Below, piece after piece: positions 45,123 to 53,731 of a stretch of DNA of 64,000 nucleotides. Source of the stretch: CAVTHW01 sp963734625 (GTDB lineage Bacteria > Acidobacteriota > Terriglobia > Bryobacterales > Bryobacteraceae); assembly GCA_963734625.1 (NCBI GenBank), contig CAVTHW010000020.1, positions 62,001 through 126,000 on the forward strand. The letters are read 5' to 3'. Under the pieces are notes generated by a model. That model searched no databases and had not been told where the DNA came from. It saw nothing but the letters and a program-made list of their open reading frames with translations. Made by a program: the position numbers and the translations under genes. The first letter of the stretch is position 1; each line of letters begins with the position of its first letter.

Positions 45123-46432
45123 TTTTTGGGCTCCGGCGTTCCCGGCATTCCGGGCATATCCGCCATGCCCGCTGCCGCCGACTTCAGTTGGCTTTCCGAA
45201 TCGATCAGGAAGTTTCCGGAGATGACGATACGCTCGCCCGGCTTCAAGCCCTTCAGGATTTCCAGCCGGTCTCCGATGCGCTCCCCGATTTCCACTTCCC
45301 GAGGCTCGAGGTAGCCGTTGCCGCGATCCACGAAGACCGTCTTGCGCTCGCCCGAATTCAGAACGGCTGCGGATGGGACGGTGATGCGCCGCGGCATCTC
45401 GACGCGGAATTCCACGTCGGCGTACATGTCGGGCTTCAGCAGCATTTCCGGATTCTCCGCTTCGAGGCGAACCTTCAGCGTGCGCGTCACCGGGTCCACC
45501 TGCGGCTGGATGTAATTCACCTTGGCGCGAAAGGACTTTCCTCGACCGTTGGAGAGCGAGACGTTCGCCTGTTGATCCAGCCGGATCATGGGCGCCTCGT
45601 TCTCGAACACATCGGCCATGATCCAGACCTTGCTGAGATCCACAATGTTGTACAACTCCGTCTCGGGCGTGATTTTCTGTTTGGGGAAGGCGTTGCGGGT
45701 GATCACATATCCGCTGATCGGGGAGTTGAGAGTAATGTTGGTGACCGGCTTGCCTGTCCGGGCGATCTCCTCGATCTGGGCATCGCTCAAGTCCCAGAGC
45801 TCCAACCGCTTGCGGGACGCCGCCGTCAGCGAGTCGCTCTGGCTGAGGGCGTCGGCGAACGTGCTGTTCTTCAGCATGTCTTTGCTCTTCAAGGCCAGGA
45901 GGTATTCCTGCTGGCTAGCCAGCATCTCAGGACTGTAGAGCGTCAGCAGGCGTTGTCCTTTAGTAACCAGCTCGCCGGTGAAATCGACGAAGACCTGATC
46001 GATCCAGCCCTCGACTCTGGCGTGAACGCGGGCCATGCGGGTTTCGTCGAAGGCGACCTTGCCAACGGCCCGGAAGGTATGGACTCCGGCCCCGGATTCA
46101 ACTTCGCCGTAACTCACGCCGATCAACTGCTGCTTCTCAGGGCTGACCTTGATGGTGCCCATGGGCATGGCAGCCTCTTGGCCGGCTGCGGCCGGGGACG
46201 CAGCCCCGCCATCTTCATAGACGGGTTCCAGCTTCATCCCGCAATCAGGCGCGATGCCCGGCTTGTCCGACTTGTAGGCCGGGTGCATCGGGTCGACCCA
46301 GTAGAGGATCTTCCGGCCGCCTTTCTGGGCGGCGCCGCCCGCATTCTTGCCATACCAACGGCCGTAGCCGAAGCCGGCCACGAACACGGCAGCAACCAGC
46401 AGAATCATTAGAAGAATTCGAACGATTTTCAT
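45119..46432 (-). CDS. cusB: Heavy-metal RND periplasmic adaptor with N-terminal metal-binding motif
   Basis: 437 residues. An N-terminal anchor (VRILLMILLVAAVFVAGFGY) is followed by the heavy-metal-binding segment ILYWVDPMHPAYKSDKPGI and PDCGMKLEPVYED, the MHP..CGM pattern found in CusB-like proteins. Then come the barrel-sandwich hybrid and helical hairpin (GWIDQVFVDFTGELVTKGQR, LYSPEMLASQQEYLLALKSK) and the membrane-proximal domain (RKTVFVDRGNGYLEPREVEI). It links CusA to CusC and hands over metal. The ATGA overlap couples it to cusA. Confidence 0.92.
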   Translation of the reverse strand: MKIVRILLMILLVAAVFVAGFGYGRWYGKNAGGAAQKGGRKILYWVDPMHPAYKSDKPGIAPDCGMKLEPVYEDGGAASPAAAGQEAAMPMGTIKVSPEKQQLIGVSYGEVESGAGVHTFRAVGKVAFDETRMARVHARVEGWIDQVFVDFTGELVTKGQRLLTLYSPEMLASQQEYLLALKSKDMLKNSTFADALSQSDSLTAASRKRLELWDLSDAQIEEIARTGKPVTNITLNSPISGYVITRNAFPKQKITPETELYNIVDLSKVWIMADVFENEAPMIRLDQQANVSLSNGRGKSFRAKVNYIQPQVDPVTRTLKVRLEAENPEMLLKPDMYADVEFRVEMPRRITVPSAAVLNSGERKTVFVDRGNGYLEPREVEIGERIGDRLEILKGLKPGERIVISGNFLIDSESQLKSAAAGMADMPGMPGTPEPKK

Positions 46433-46442
46433 GGTGCTTGCC

Positions 46443-47699
46443 TCACTTGATGAGCGGCATGGCGGTCATCTCTTCCAGGCGGCTCAGCGCCAGGTAGAAG
46501 TTCTGCAGTTCTTCGTAGTAGTTCATCTCGTACTCGACGACGGCGATGTAGTTGGTGAGCACTGACAGAAAATCGACGGCCCCCGTCTCATAGGAGGATA
46601 AAGAAGACTCCAGCGCCAAGGTCGCCTGCGGCACCACCGTCTGCCCGTAGAGCTTCATCAACTGCGAGGAGGTGGTCGCCATCAAATAGTCGTCCTTGAT
46701 GCGAAACTGCAGCGACTGATTCGTCGCTTCGTAAGTGTGCCGGGACTCTGCCAGGCTCTGCGCCTGTTCGGTGAGGCCCGCTCGCTGCTTGCGCCAGAAA
46801 TAGGCCGGCAGCTTGAAGTCCACGCGCGCCTGGTACATTGGCGGCATGCTGCCCTGGTTGAAGTACCCGAAGGAGACCGTGTAATCGGGGTAGTATTCCT
46901 TGCGGGCCATGTTCACGGCAAGCTCCGCGCGCTGTATCATCTTCTCGTCGCGAAGCAGCACGGGCGCGTTCCGGCTGGCTCCCGCATACAACTCCTCGAT
47001 TGAGCTTGTGAATTCCCGAGGCTGCATGTCGGGAGGCCGCCCCATAGGCGCCCCAGGGCCACGGTTCAGTAAACTGTTGATCTCGGCTTCCCGCGCACTG
47101 TGCTCGCGCTGAAGATCCACCAGTCTGATCTCCAGAATCGACAACTGCGTCTGGGTCTTGAACACGTCCTGCTGTGCGGCTCGCCCAACGGAGTAACGTG
47201 CCTCGGTAATGCGCAGCAGCTTGCGCAGCAGCTCGCGGTTCTTCTCGAGGACGTCCCGCGCTGCGTAGGAATAGTCAAGCCTGTAATAGGCTTGCTTGAG
47301 CTGCGAGAGCACTTTCAGTTGGACGCTCTGGTAGTCCTGAAACTCCGCCTCGGCTTCCTTGGTGGCCATGTCGCCGCGCAGCTTCCGCTTCCCCGGATAT
47401 GGGAACTCCTGGGACAGCATGAAGCCAATCGACGAAGTGGGGCTGACCCCCAGTTGCGCCCCTGGAAGCGGGTTCCCATTGCTGGTGTAACCCGGCGAAA
47501 ACATGGGGTCCGGCAGGCTGCTGGCCTGACTGGGCCGTTGCCGGGCCGCCTCATATCGTTTTTGGGCGGCGAGGATCTCGCGGTTGTTCTGTAGAGCCTC
47601 GGCCAGTAAGTCGTCTAGTTTCAGGCCGGCGTCCTGAGCCTGAGCCGCCCGTATGGACACAATGGCGGCTATTGCCGCAAGAAATGGCTTGAATCGCAC
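46443..47699 (-). CDS. cusC: Outer-membrane efflux channel, TolC/CusC family
   Basis: 418 residues with signal peptide (MRFKPFLAAIAAIVSIRAAQA). Two OEP repeats of long helices are seen (LDDLLAEALQNNREILAAQK, LKQAYYRLDYSYAARDVLEK; later RAELAVNMARKEYYPDYTVS, KLYGQTVVPQATLALESSLS) with interleaved strands. It forms the outer-membrane duct of the tripartite pump. It is the first pump gene, 10 bp upstream of cusB, and follows the small Cys-rich gene at a 45-bp gap. No lipobox is visible, unlike E. coli CusC. Confidence 0.9.
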   Translation of the reverse strand: MRFKPFLAAIAAIVSIRAAQAQDAGLKLDDLLAEALQNNREILAAQKRYEAARQRPSQASSLPDPMFSPGYTSNGNPLPGAQLGVSPTSSIGFMLSQEFPYPGKRKLRGDMATKEAEAEFQDYQSVQLKVLSQLKQAYYRLDYSYAARDVLEKNRELLRKLLRITEARYSVGRAAQQDVFKTQTQLSILEIRLVDLQREHSAREAEINSLLNRGPGAPMGRPPDMQPREFTSSIEELYAGASRNAPVLLRDEKMIQRAELAVNMARKEYYPDYTVSFGYFNQGSMPPMYQARVDFKLPAYFWRKQRAGLTEQAQSLAESRHTYEATNQSLQFRIKDDYLMATTSSQLMKLYGQTVVPQATLALESSLSSYETGAVDFLSVLTNYIAVVEYEMNYYEELQNFYLALSRLEEMTAMPLIK

Positions 47700-47744
47700 A
47701 CCTTTCCTCCTTTTCCCAATTATCGACCTCGGGAAAGTAGAGGA

Positions 47745-48093
47745 TCAGATTAGAAGGACGGAGTTCAGCAGATACCGCTCGGGCGGTGAATGCAGCAGCG
47801 GGAGCGGGTGCGCTAGATCGGCGAACGCCGCCGCCAGCAGAACCTCAGACATCCGGGACGGGCTCGACGGCCAGCGGCGCATGGATTTCGGCCTTGGCGC
47901 TGGCCTCGAAGACCGGCTTGTGCGCGGGGCAGGCTTTGGCGCTGGAGTGGTGCTGCTTGCAATCGGGCGGAGGACAACAGTTGTGCGCGGAATTCCCGGT
48001 TCTCTGCGTGTCCGGGCACAGAACACACTGGCCGCACACCACGGTCCACGCCAGCAAAACGGAAAGCAACAGGCTAGAAGCCCAGCGCAGCAT
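47745..48093 (-). CDS. Small exported Cys/His-rich protein leading the cus operon (one frame break)
   Basis: It starts at ATG 48093 (MLRWASSLLLSVLLAWTVVC, a signal peptide). The mature part has CGQCVLCPDTQ, HNCCPPPDCKQHH and KACPAHKPV, eight Cys and four His within about 45 residues, a clear metal-ligand-rich segment. An extra C (47855-47857 on the plus strand) breaks the frame after AVEPV; the corrected tail is MSEVLLAAAFADLAHPLPLL to YLLNSVLLI, ending at 47745. About 115 residues. It is placed first in the efflux operon, so a periplasmic copper chaperone or sensor is likely (inference). Not a named family to my knowledge. Confidence 0.6.
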
Positions 48094-48142
48094 TACCTTT
48101 ATGCTAGCACGCCGGGCTTCCGCGAGTGGTGGTATCTCGCTG

Positions 48143-48219
48143 CGACCGAAAGGGAGCGGCGCTGGGCCTCGCAAGCTGAAGCTTGCGCTACTAGCAAATG
48201 CTGACCACTCCCTCCCGGT
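48143..48219. repeat. Nested REP-like inverted repeats
   Basis: An outer imperfect inverted repeat pairs CGACCGAAAGGGAG near 48143 with CTCCCTCCCGGTCG near 48206 (12 of 14 bases). An inner perfect one is CGCAAGCT-GA-AGCTTGCG (48170-48187). The position is intergenic, between gpmA and the Cys-rich gene. Both cores look like widespread small intergenic repeats of Acidobacteriota and Planctomycetota (recollection, untested). They could also act as a terminator for gpmA or a barrier before the cus promoter. Confidence 0.5.
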
Positions 48220-48249
48220 CGTGGTTCAGTGGTGTCTCGCTGAGCCAGT

Positions 48250-49000
48250 CTACTTCTTCGCCTTACCCTGGGCGGCGACGGCTTCCATGGCGGCCTTCAC
48301 CTTCTCGGGATCGCCCAGGTAGTAGCTCCTAATCGGCTTCAGATCGCCGTCCAGCTCGTAGACCAGGGGCATGCCGGTCGGAATGTTAAGGTTGACGATA
48401 GCGTCTTCCGGATACGTTGTCGAGGTACTTCACCAGCGCGCGCAGGCTGTTGCCGTGCGCCGCGACCAGGACCCGCTTCCCGGCCCTGATCTGGGGAGCG
48501 AGACACTCGTGCCAGCAGGGCAGAAACCGCGCCACGGTGTCCTTCAGGCACTCCGTCAGCGGGAGTTCCTTCGCGCTCAGGCCGGCATAACGGCGATCGT
48601 GGCCGGGATACCGCGGGTCGGTCTTCTCCAGAACCGGCGGCGGAATGTCGTAGCTCCGCCGCCAGATCTTGACCTGGTCCTCGCCGAACTTCGCCGCCGT
48701 CTCCGACTTGTTCAGGCCCTGCAGCGCGCCGTAGTGGCGCTCGTTCAGGCGCCAGTCGCGAATGACCGGGATCCACATCAGGTCCATCTCATCGAGCGTC
48801 AGCCACAGGGTCCGGATGGCGCGCTTCAGCACCGAGGTGTAAGCCAGGTCGAAGGTGTACCCCTCCGCCTTCAGTACGCGGCCGCCTTCCTGGGCTTCTT
48901 GCAGGCCCTTCTCGGACAGGTCCACGTCGGTCCAGCCGGTGAAGCGGTTCTCCTTGTTCCAGGCGCTCTCTCCGTGTCTGAGCAATACGAGCTTGTACAT
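48250..49000 (-). CDS. gpmA: 2,3-bisphosphoglycerate-dependent phosphoglycerate mutase (one frame break)
   Basis: It starts at ATG 49000. The phospho-His motif is LLRHGESAWNKENRFTGWTD; the second catalytic His is in VAAHGNSLRALVKYLD. An extra base at 48408-48409 breaks the frame after DNVS; corrected it continues EDAIVNLNIPTGMPLVYELD to GKAKK at 48250, giving about 249 residues, the family length. It interconverts 3- and 2-phosphoglycerate in glycolysis and gluconeogenesis. Enolase, the next enzyme in the pathway, is encoded 9 bp upstream, a functional operon. Confidence 0.92.
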
Positions 49001-49009
49001 TGGCGCCCC

Positions 49010-50295
49010 CTATTGCCGGAACGCCTTGCGGCCCGCGTACTTGGCCGAAGCCCCGAGTTCTTCTTCGATGCGCAGCAACTGGTTGTACTTGCAGATGCGG
49101 TCCGTGCGGCTGGCCGAGCCGGTCTTGATCTGGCCCGCGCCGGTGGCCACCACCAGGTCGGCGATGAAGGTGTCCTCGGTCTCGCCGGAGCGGTGCGACA
49201 CCACGGCGGTGTAGCCGGCCTCGGCCGCCATCCGCATGGAATCGAGGGTCTCGGTCAGGGTGCCGATCTGGTTGACCTTGATGAGGATCGAATTGGCGAC
49301 GCCTTCCTCGATGCCGCGGGAGAGCCGCTCGACGTTGGTGACGAACAGGTCGTCGCCCACGAGCTGGATCTTGCTGCCCAGCGAGTCGGTCATCAGCTTC
49401 CAGCCGGCCCAGTCGTCTTCCGCCATGCCGTCTTCGATGGAGATGATCGGATACTGCTTCACCCAACCGGCCCAGAATTCGACCATCTGCTGGGGCGTCT
49501 TCTCGCTCTTGTCGGACTTCTTGAAAACGTACTTGTCCTTGCCGGCATCGAAGAACTCGCTGGCGGCCGGGTCGAGGGCCAGGCCGATGTCCACGCCCGG
49601 CTTGTAGCCGGCCTTGGTGATGGCTTCGAGGATGACTTCGAGCGCTTCGTCGTTGGACTTCAGATTGGGGGCGAAGCCGCCCTCGTCGCCGACCGCGGTC
49701 GAGTAGCCCTTCTTCTTCAGCACGGCCTTGAGGCTGTGGAACACCTCGGCGCCCATGCGGAGGGCTTCGGCGAAGTACGGAGCGCCGTAGGGGGCCACCA
49801 TGAATTCCTGCACATCCACGGAGTTGTCGGCGTGCGCGCCGCCGTTGAGGATGTTCATCATCGGCACCGGCAGCACGGAGGCCGCGACACCGCCCAGATA
49901 GCGGTAGAGCGGCGTGTCCTGCGGACTGCGCCGAGGCGCGCGCCGCGGCCATGGAGACCGCCAGGATGGCGTTGGCGCCCGAGGCGTCCCTTGTTGGGCG
50001 TCCCGTCGAGGGCGATCATCTTCCGGTCGATCTCTTCCTGGCGGGCTGCGTCCATGCCGATCAGCGCCTCGGCAATTTCGCCGCGGATGTTCTCGACGGC
50101 CTTGAGCGTGCCCTTGCCGAGGTAGCGCGACTTGTCGCCGTCGCGCAGCTCGACGGCCTCATGCTCGCCGGTCGAGGCGCCCGAGGGAACCGCCGCCCGG
50201 CCCATGCTGCCGTCGGCCAGCCAAACATCCGCTTCCACGGTCGGATTGCCGCGCGAATCCAGAATTTCTCTTCCGATGATTTTTACGATTTCCAT
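49010..50295 (-). CDS. eno: Enolase (two frame breaks)
   Basis: It starts at ATG 50295 (MEIVKIIGREILDSRGNPTV). Two extra bases, at 49978-49980 and 49918-49919, break the frame; removing them joins LDGTPNKGRL to GANAILAVSMAAARASAQSA to DTPLYRYLGGVAASVLPVP. About 427 residues. Mg- and substrate-binding segments are intact: AVPSGASTGEHEAVELRDGD, VGDEGGFAPNL, SIEDGMAEDDW, LVGDDLFVTN and VVSHRSGETEDTFIADL. It converts 2-phosphoglycerate to phosphoenolpyruvate. An essential single-copy gene with two breaks is strong evidence of sequence error here. Confidence 0.93.
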
Positions 50296-50329
50296 ATTTG
50301 GGGTTCCTTTGAGTGAGTGCTAAAAAGGC

Positions 50330-51571
50330 CTAAATTGCTATGGTAGCGTAAGTCTCCTGCTCGGATGGGACGACCACGATGCCGCCCTCGGTGATGTGGT
50401 AGCCCCTGGCCCGGTCCTGCTCCGGGTCGTAGCCGATCAGGCTGTCTGTCCGGGATCTTCACGTCTCGCAGATGATGGCGTTCCGGATGCGGCTGTGGCG
50501 GCCGATTTCGACGTCATGCATCAGGATGGAGCTGTCCACCTCGCAGTAGCTGTTGACGCGCACTCCCGGCGAGAGCACGCTGCGGATGACGCGGCCGCCC
50601 GAGACGATGCATCCCGCCGACACGATCGAGTCCAGGGCGATGCCCATGCGGCGGCCCTCCTGCGCGAAGACGAACTTCGCCGGAGGGTTCTGGAGTTGCC
50701 GGGTGCGGATGGGCCAATTGCGGTCGTAGAGGTTGAACTCGGGCGTCACCGCCACCAGGTCCATGTTGGCTTCGTAGTAGGCGTCCAGCGTTCCCACGTC
50801 CCGCCAGTAGCGGACGGTCTTGTCGTTCAGATCGCGAAAATCGTAGGCGATCACGCGGGCCCGGTTCAGCCACTTGGAATGACGTCCTTGCCGAAGTCGT
50901 GCGAGGAGGCCGGGTCCTCGGCGTCCTCCATCAGGGCCTGCACCAGGACGGAAGTGTTGAAGAGGTAGACGCCCATGGAGGCGCTGACCATGTCCGGGAT
51001 TGAAGACCGAGCGGGCCGGGTGGTCGTGCTGGGGCTTCTCCTCGAAGCCGACCACCCGGCAATCCTCGTCGATCTCGGCGACTCCGAAGCGCGGCGCCTC
51101 GTTCCGGCGGCACCTGGATGGTGGCGATGGTGACGTCGGCGTCCTGGGCACAGGTGCCACTCCAGCATCTCGCGCGTAGTCCATCTTGTAGATGTGATCG
51201 CCGGACAGGATCAGGGTGTACTCGCGGCCCTCGGCGACGATGCTCGGGATGTTCTGGAACACGGCGTCCGCCGTCCCCAGATACCAGTCGTCGCGCATCT
51301 GCTTCATGGGCGGGATCAGCTCGATGAACTCCCCCAATTCGGGCGACAGAATCCTCCAGCCTTCGCGGATGTGCCGGTTCAATTCCAGCGCTTTGTACTG
51401 TGTTAGGATGAAAATGCGCCGGAGGTTGGAGTTGATGCAGTTCGACAGCGTGACGTCGATGATGCGGTAGGCTCCGCCGAAGGGGACGGCGGGCTTGGCG
51501 GTGTGCTCGGTGAGCGGGTAAAGCCTTTCACCCGCTCCGCCGGCCAGCAAGATCGCAAGTACACTTTCCAT
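50330..51571 (-). CDS. glgC: Glucose-1-phosphate adenylyltransferase (several frame breaks)
   Basis: It starts at ATG 51571 (MESVLAILLAGGAGERLYPL), which includes the nucleotide loop LAGGAGERL. Seven one-base differences are inferred: insertions near 51175, 51146, 51104, 50996 and 50443, deletions near 50875 and 50466. The net change restores 412 residues, the family length, with IYKMDYAEMLEWHLC, VSASMGVYLFNTSVLVQALM, KWLNRARVIAYDFRD, AGCIVSGGRVIRSVLSPGVR and a last segment GYHITEGGIVVVPSEQETYA. It makes ADP-glucose for glycogen; the left-handed beta-helix C-terminus is recognisable. It is divergent from rpsU. Confidence 0.88.
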
Positions 51572-51620
51572 GGCGTCCTTATACGAGTTATAGCAGAACC
51601 GCGGAAGGGGGTGAGACAGC

Positions 51621-51820
51621 TTGGCTGAAGTCACGATCCAGGATGGCGAGAGTCCTGGAGAGCGCACTGCGCCGCTTCAAGCGGAAGGTGCAGCAGGATG
51701 ACATCATCAAGGAGATCAAGCGTCACTCCTACTACCTGAAGCCCGGCGAGAAGACAGCGGGTCAAGGCAGCCCTCGCCCGCAAGCGCAACCGCAAGAAGC
51801 GACCCCGCGACATCGAGTAA
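51621..51820 (+). CDS. rpsU: Ribosomal protein bS21 (two frame breaks)
   Basis: It starts at TTG 51621 behind GGGGGTGAG. Frame one reads LAEVTIQDGES; an extra C at 51654-51655 shifts it, then LESALRRFKRKVQQDDIIKE, IKRHSYYLKPGEK, and a second extra base near 51756 before RVKAALARKRNRKKRPRDIE. About 65 residues, the right size for S21. It is a small-subunit protein near the Shine-Dalgarno duplex site. Too short and broken to be found by simple frame scanning, but the S21 core (RRFKRKVQ..I..E.K....Y.KP) is unmistakable. Confidence 0.88.
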
Positions 51821-51824
51821 GACA

Positions 51825-51889
51825 GGGCACGCCGGCCGGCGTGCCCACTACCCGATGCCAAGCCCCGGGGCACGCCGCCGGCGTGCCCC
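51825..51889. repeat. Two tandem GC-rich palindromes between rpsU and the DUF4412 gene
   Basis: GGGCACGCCGGCCGGCGTGCCC (51825-51846) is a 22-bp perfect palindrome, and 51867-51889 is a 23-bp hairpin with the same GGGCACGCCG/CGGCGTGCCC arms. They follow the rpsU stop and reach the end of the converging gene, so they may work as a two-way terminator although no T run follows. The repeated arm sequence suggests a dispersed REP-type unit. Confidence 0.6.
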
Positions 51890-52860
51890 TACCGCAGTCC
51901 CTTCAACATCTCACTTTCAACTTGCTTGAACCCCGCCGGGGCCTGGAATTTCGAAGAATCGACCGGGCCGGAGCTGAAGCCCGACATTTCGGTGGTCATC
52001 TCCATGAGCACGCCCTGGGCGGAAGACTGCTCCTGCTTGGGCTCTTCTTTCTTCTTGGATCGCCCGAGACCGCCCAGGCCGCTCAACCTTCCCAAAGTGC
52101 CGCCGATCGAAGGCTGCTCCTGCTTCTGCGCCGGCTGGCCTTCGGCCTGGCTTCCCCCCATCGAGATCACTGTCAGCACGGGGACACCGTCCAGCTTGGC
52201 TGATTCCTTGTAGAGATCCGCATACGCCTTGGCCATGTCGGAGCGCCCTTGCGTGAAGGCGCCGCTGCCGGGCGCCCAGGCGATCTTTTGCGCCATCCGC
52301 TGGTGGAAGGCCCGCACTTCGGCGTAGCCGGGAACATCCCTGGCCAGCCACATATCGGAGGTGACCGTCAGGGCGCCGCTCGAACCGGATTCCTTGTCGG
52401 TCCCCTGCATCTCCAGCGTCAGTATTACCTCGCGCGTCGCCAGCCCCGCAAGCTGCTGGGTCTTACCCGTCTCATTGACGGAGGCCTTGAACTGAACGTC
52501 CGCCTTGCCGTCCTGCGCCTGAGAGGCTTTCTTCGACATCTGCTCCATGGCCTGCGCCATCTGGGCGAAGGTGATTACGGAGTAGGTCTTGTTCTTGAAG
52601 TTGATCTCGGTGATGGTTTCCTTGGCGAGGTCGGTCACCTGCGCCGAGTCTGCGCCCACCGTGGCCATTTGGTCGCCGCGTATCAGCACCGACGTCTTAA
52701 TGGGCTCAGTGGCCTTCTTGGAGAACACCCCCACGACCTTCATTGCGCCCATCAGCATGCCGCCGGTCATCTTCGACGTCTGCTCGTAGCCGAAATCCGC
52801 AAAAAGGCTGGCGGCCGCGAAGACCACCAGGAATCCCAGTTGTAGCGCTCTCTTCCTCAT
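51889..52860 (-). CDS. Exported DUF4412-family protein
   Basis: The start was chosen at the Met of RKRALQLGFLVVFAAASLFA (52860), the signal peptide; an ATG four codons earlier is possible. About 323 residues. The DUF4412 features are visible: TSVLIRGDQMATVGADSAQV, ETITEINFKNKTYSVITFAQ, later IAWAPGSGAFTQGRSDMAKA and LLM/EMTTEMSGFSSG. The last third has a Lys/Gln/Ser-rich linker. DUF4412 proteins are periplasmic and of unknown role. It converges with rpsU and is divergent from the PH-domain gene. Confidence 0.7.
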   Translation of the reverse strand: MRKRALQLGFLVVFAAASLFADFGYEQTSKMTGGMLMGAMKVVGVFSKKATEPIKTSVLIRGDQMATVGADSAQVTDLAKETITEINFKNKTYSVITFAQMAQAMEQMSKKASQAQDGKADVQFKASVNETGKTQQLAGLATREVILTLEMQGTDKESGSSGALTVTSDMWLARDVPGYAEVRAFHQRMAQKIAWAPGSGAFTQGRSDMAKAYADLYKESAKLDGVPVLTVISMGGSQAEGQPAQKQEQPSIGGTLGRLSGLGGLGRSKKKEEPKQEQSSAQGVLMEMTTEMSGFSSGPVDSSKFQAPAGFKQVESEMLKGLR

Positions 52861-52908
52861 GACTTCCATCATAGCGCCTGCTGTACAATAGCCGAGACAG
52901 GAGACCTT

Positions 52909-53373
52909 ATGGGGGAAATTGTCATTCGGCCCAGCGCGAAGCTGGTCCAGATAGCTTATACGTTTATTTTCGTTGTGATCTTCGTTTGCATCCTGCTATA
53001 CGTGAACATTCCCTCGCTTCGGGAGATGTCGCCATGGGTGCTGGTGATTCCGGCTCTACTGTTGTTGTGGCCCTTGCGCTACGACGTGCTGCGGCGCTTC
53101 ACCCGGATGACGCTCGCGGGCGACACGCTGCGCTATGAGACCGGCGTGCTCAGCCGCTCCAAGCGCAATATCCAGATCTCGAAGGTGCAGGATGTGCGAG
53201 TCGACCAAACCCTGTTCCAGCGCATGTTCCGCATGGGAAACCTTTCGATTGAGACCGCTGGCGAGACCAGCCAGCTTACGATGCGGAATGTGGACAACCC
53301 CGACCAGGTGGCGGACGAGATCCTCCGCATATCCCGCGGGCAGGCAGGCGGCGGGCTGGCCAAGGGAGTGTAG
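52909..53373 (+). CDS. Small membrane protein with bacterial PH domain
   Basis: 154 residues behind GAGACAGGAGACC. Two adjacent helices (IAYTFIFVVIFVCILLYVNI, PWVLVIPALLLLWPLRYDVL) are followed by a PH-like domain in which TRMTLAGDTLRYETGVLSRS, IQISKVQDVRVDQTLFQRMF and GNLSIETAGETSQLTMRNV match the YdbS/DUF304 (bPH2) pattern. Such proteins sit in the inner membrane with the PH domain in the cytoplasm; their role is unknown. Intact frame. Confidence 0.85.
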   Translation: MGEIVIRPSAKLVQIAYTFIFVVIFVCILLYVNIPSLREMSPWVLVIPALLLLWPLRYDVLRRFTRMTLAGDTLRYETGVLSRSKRNIQISKVQDVRVDQTLFQRMFRMGNLSIETAGETSQLTMRNVDNPDQVADEILRISRGQAGGGLAKGV

Positions 53374-53374
53374 C

Positions 53375-53400
53375 TTTCACGCCAAGGCGCAAAGACGCAA
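53375..53400. repeat. Possible dispersed repeat core after the PH-domain gene
   Basis: TTTCACGCCAAGGCGCAAAG followed by ACGCAA directly follows the stop of the PH-domain gene. I recognise the core as a common intergenic repeat in several soil-bacterial genomes; only one copy is in this window, so the call rests on memory. Confidence 0.3.
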
Positions 53401-53491
53401 TGGCTTTCGGCGGGAAGGTTCTGGGCTGCGGATTGCCCGGTCGCCATCCGCCTTTGTCGCCCACTGGCGGACGAGTTCGCACCGGACTCGC

Positions 53492-53731
53492 TCAGGTCCG
53501 ATTACAAACACTTGGGATGTTGACAAAGACAAAGCCCGCCAGCATCAGCGCTGGGATGATGAGTGCAAGAAGCGGAAGACAATCAACAAGAACCGAGCAT
53601 AGTAGACCGAGAAGGCGGCGGAGAGGATCGCACGCCGGATCAAGTCTCAGGGAGTCCATTTTCTGCCGAACCATTCTCCGACGGTCATCATGCCGCCGCC
53701 AAGCAGGACCCGGATCGCCAGGAAGACCCAA
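53492..53731 (-). CDS. Possible small membrane protein
   Basis: 79 codons, most likely starting at the inner ATG of MDSLRLDPACDPLRRLL (about 53665). One strongly hydrophobic stretch, PLLALIIPALMLAGFVFVNI, follows LLGLLCSVLVDC. Its likely start codon lies inside the last codons of the small gene upstream (13-nt overlap, ATGGACTCCCTGA), the form of a coupled pair. No family is recognised and there is no clear ribosome-binding site, so it is a weak call. Confidence 0.35.
   Translation of the reverse strand: MGLPGDPGPAWRRHDDRRRMVRQKMDSLRLDPACDPLRRLLGLLCSVLVDCLPLLALIIPALMLAGFVFVNIPSVCNRT

Noticed and set aside
43536..45314. A 592-codon plus-strand frame inside cusA
   Set aside because: An antisense shadow of a strongly conserved RND pump, rich in Asp/His as expected from high-GC complement.
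49789..50020. Programmed frameshifting in enolase
   Set aside because: No slippery heptamer or pseudoknot; both breaks are plain extra bases and similar breaks affect many unrelated genes nearby.
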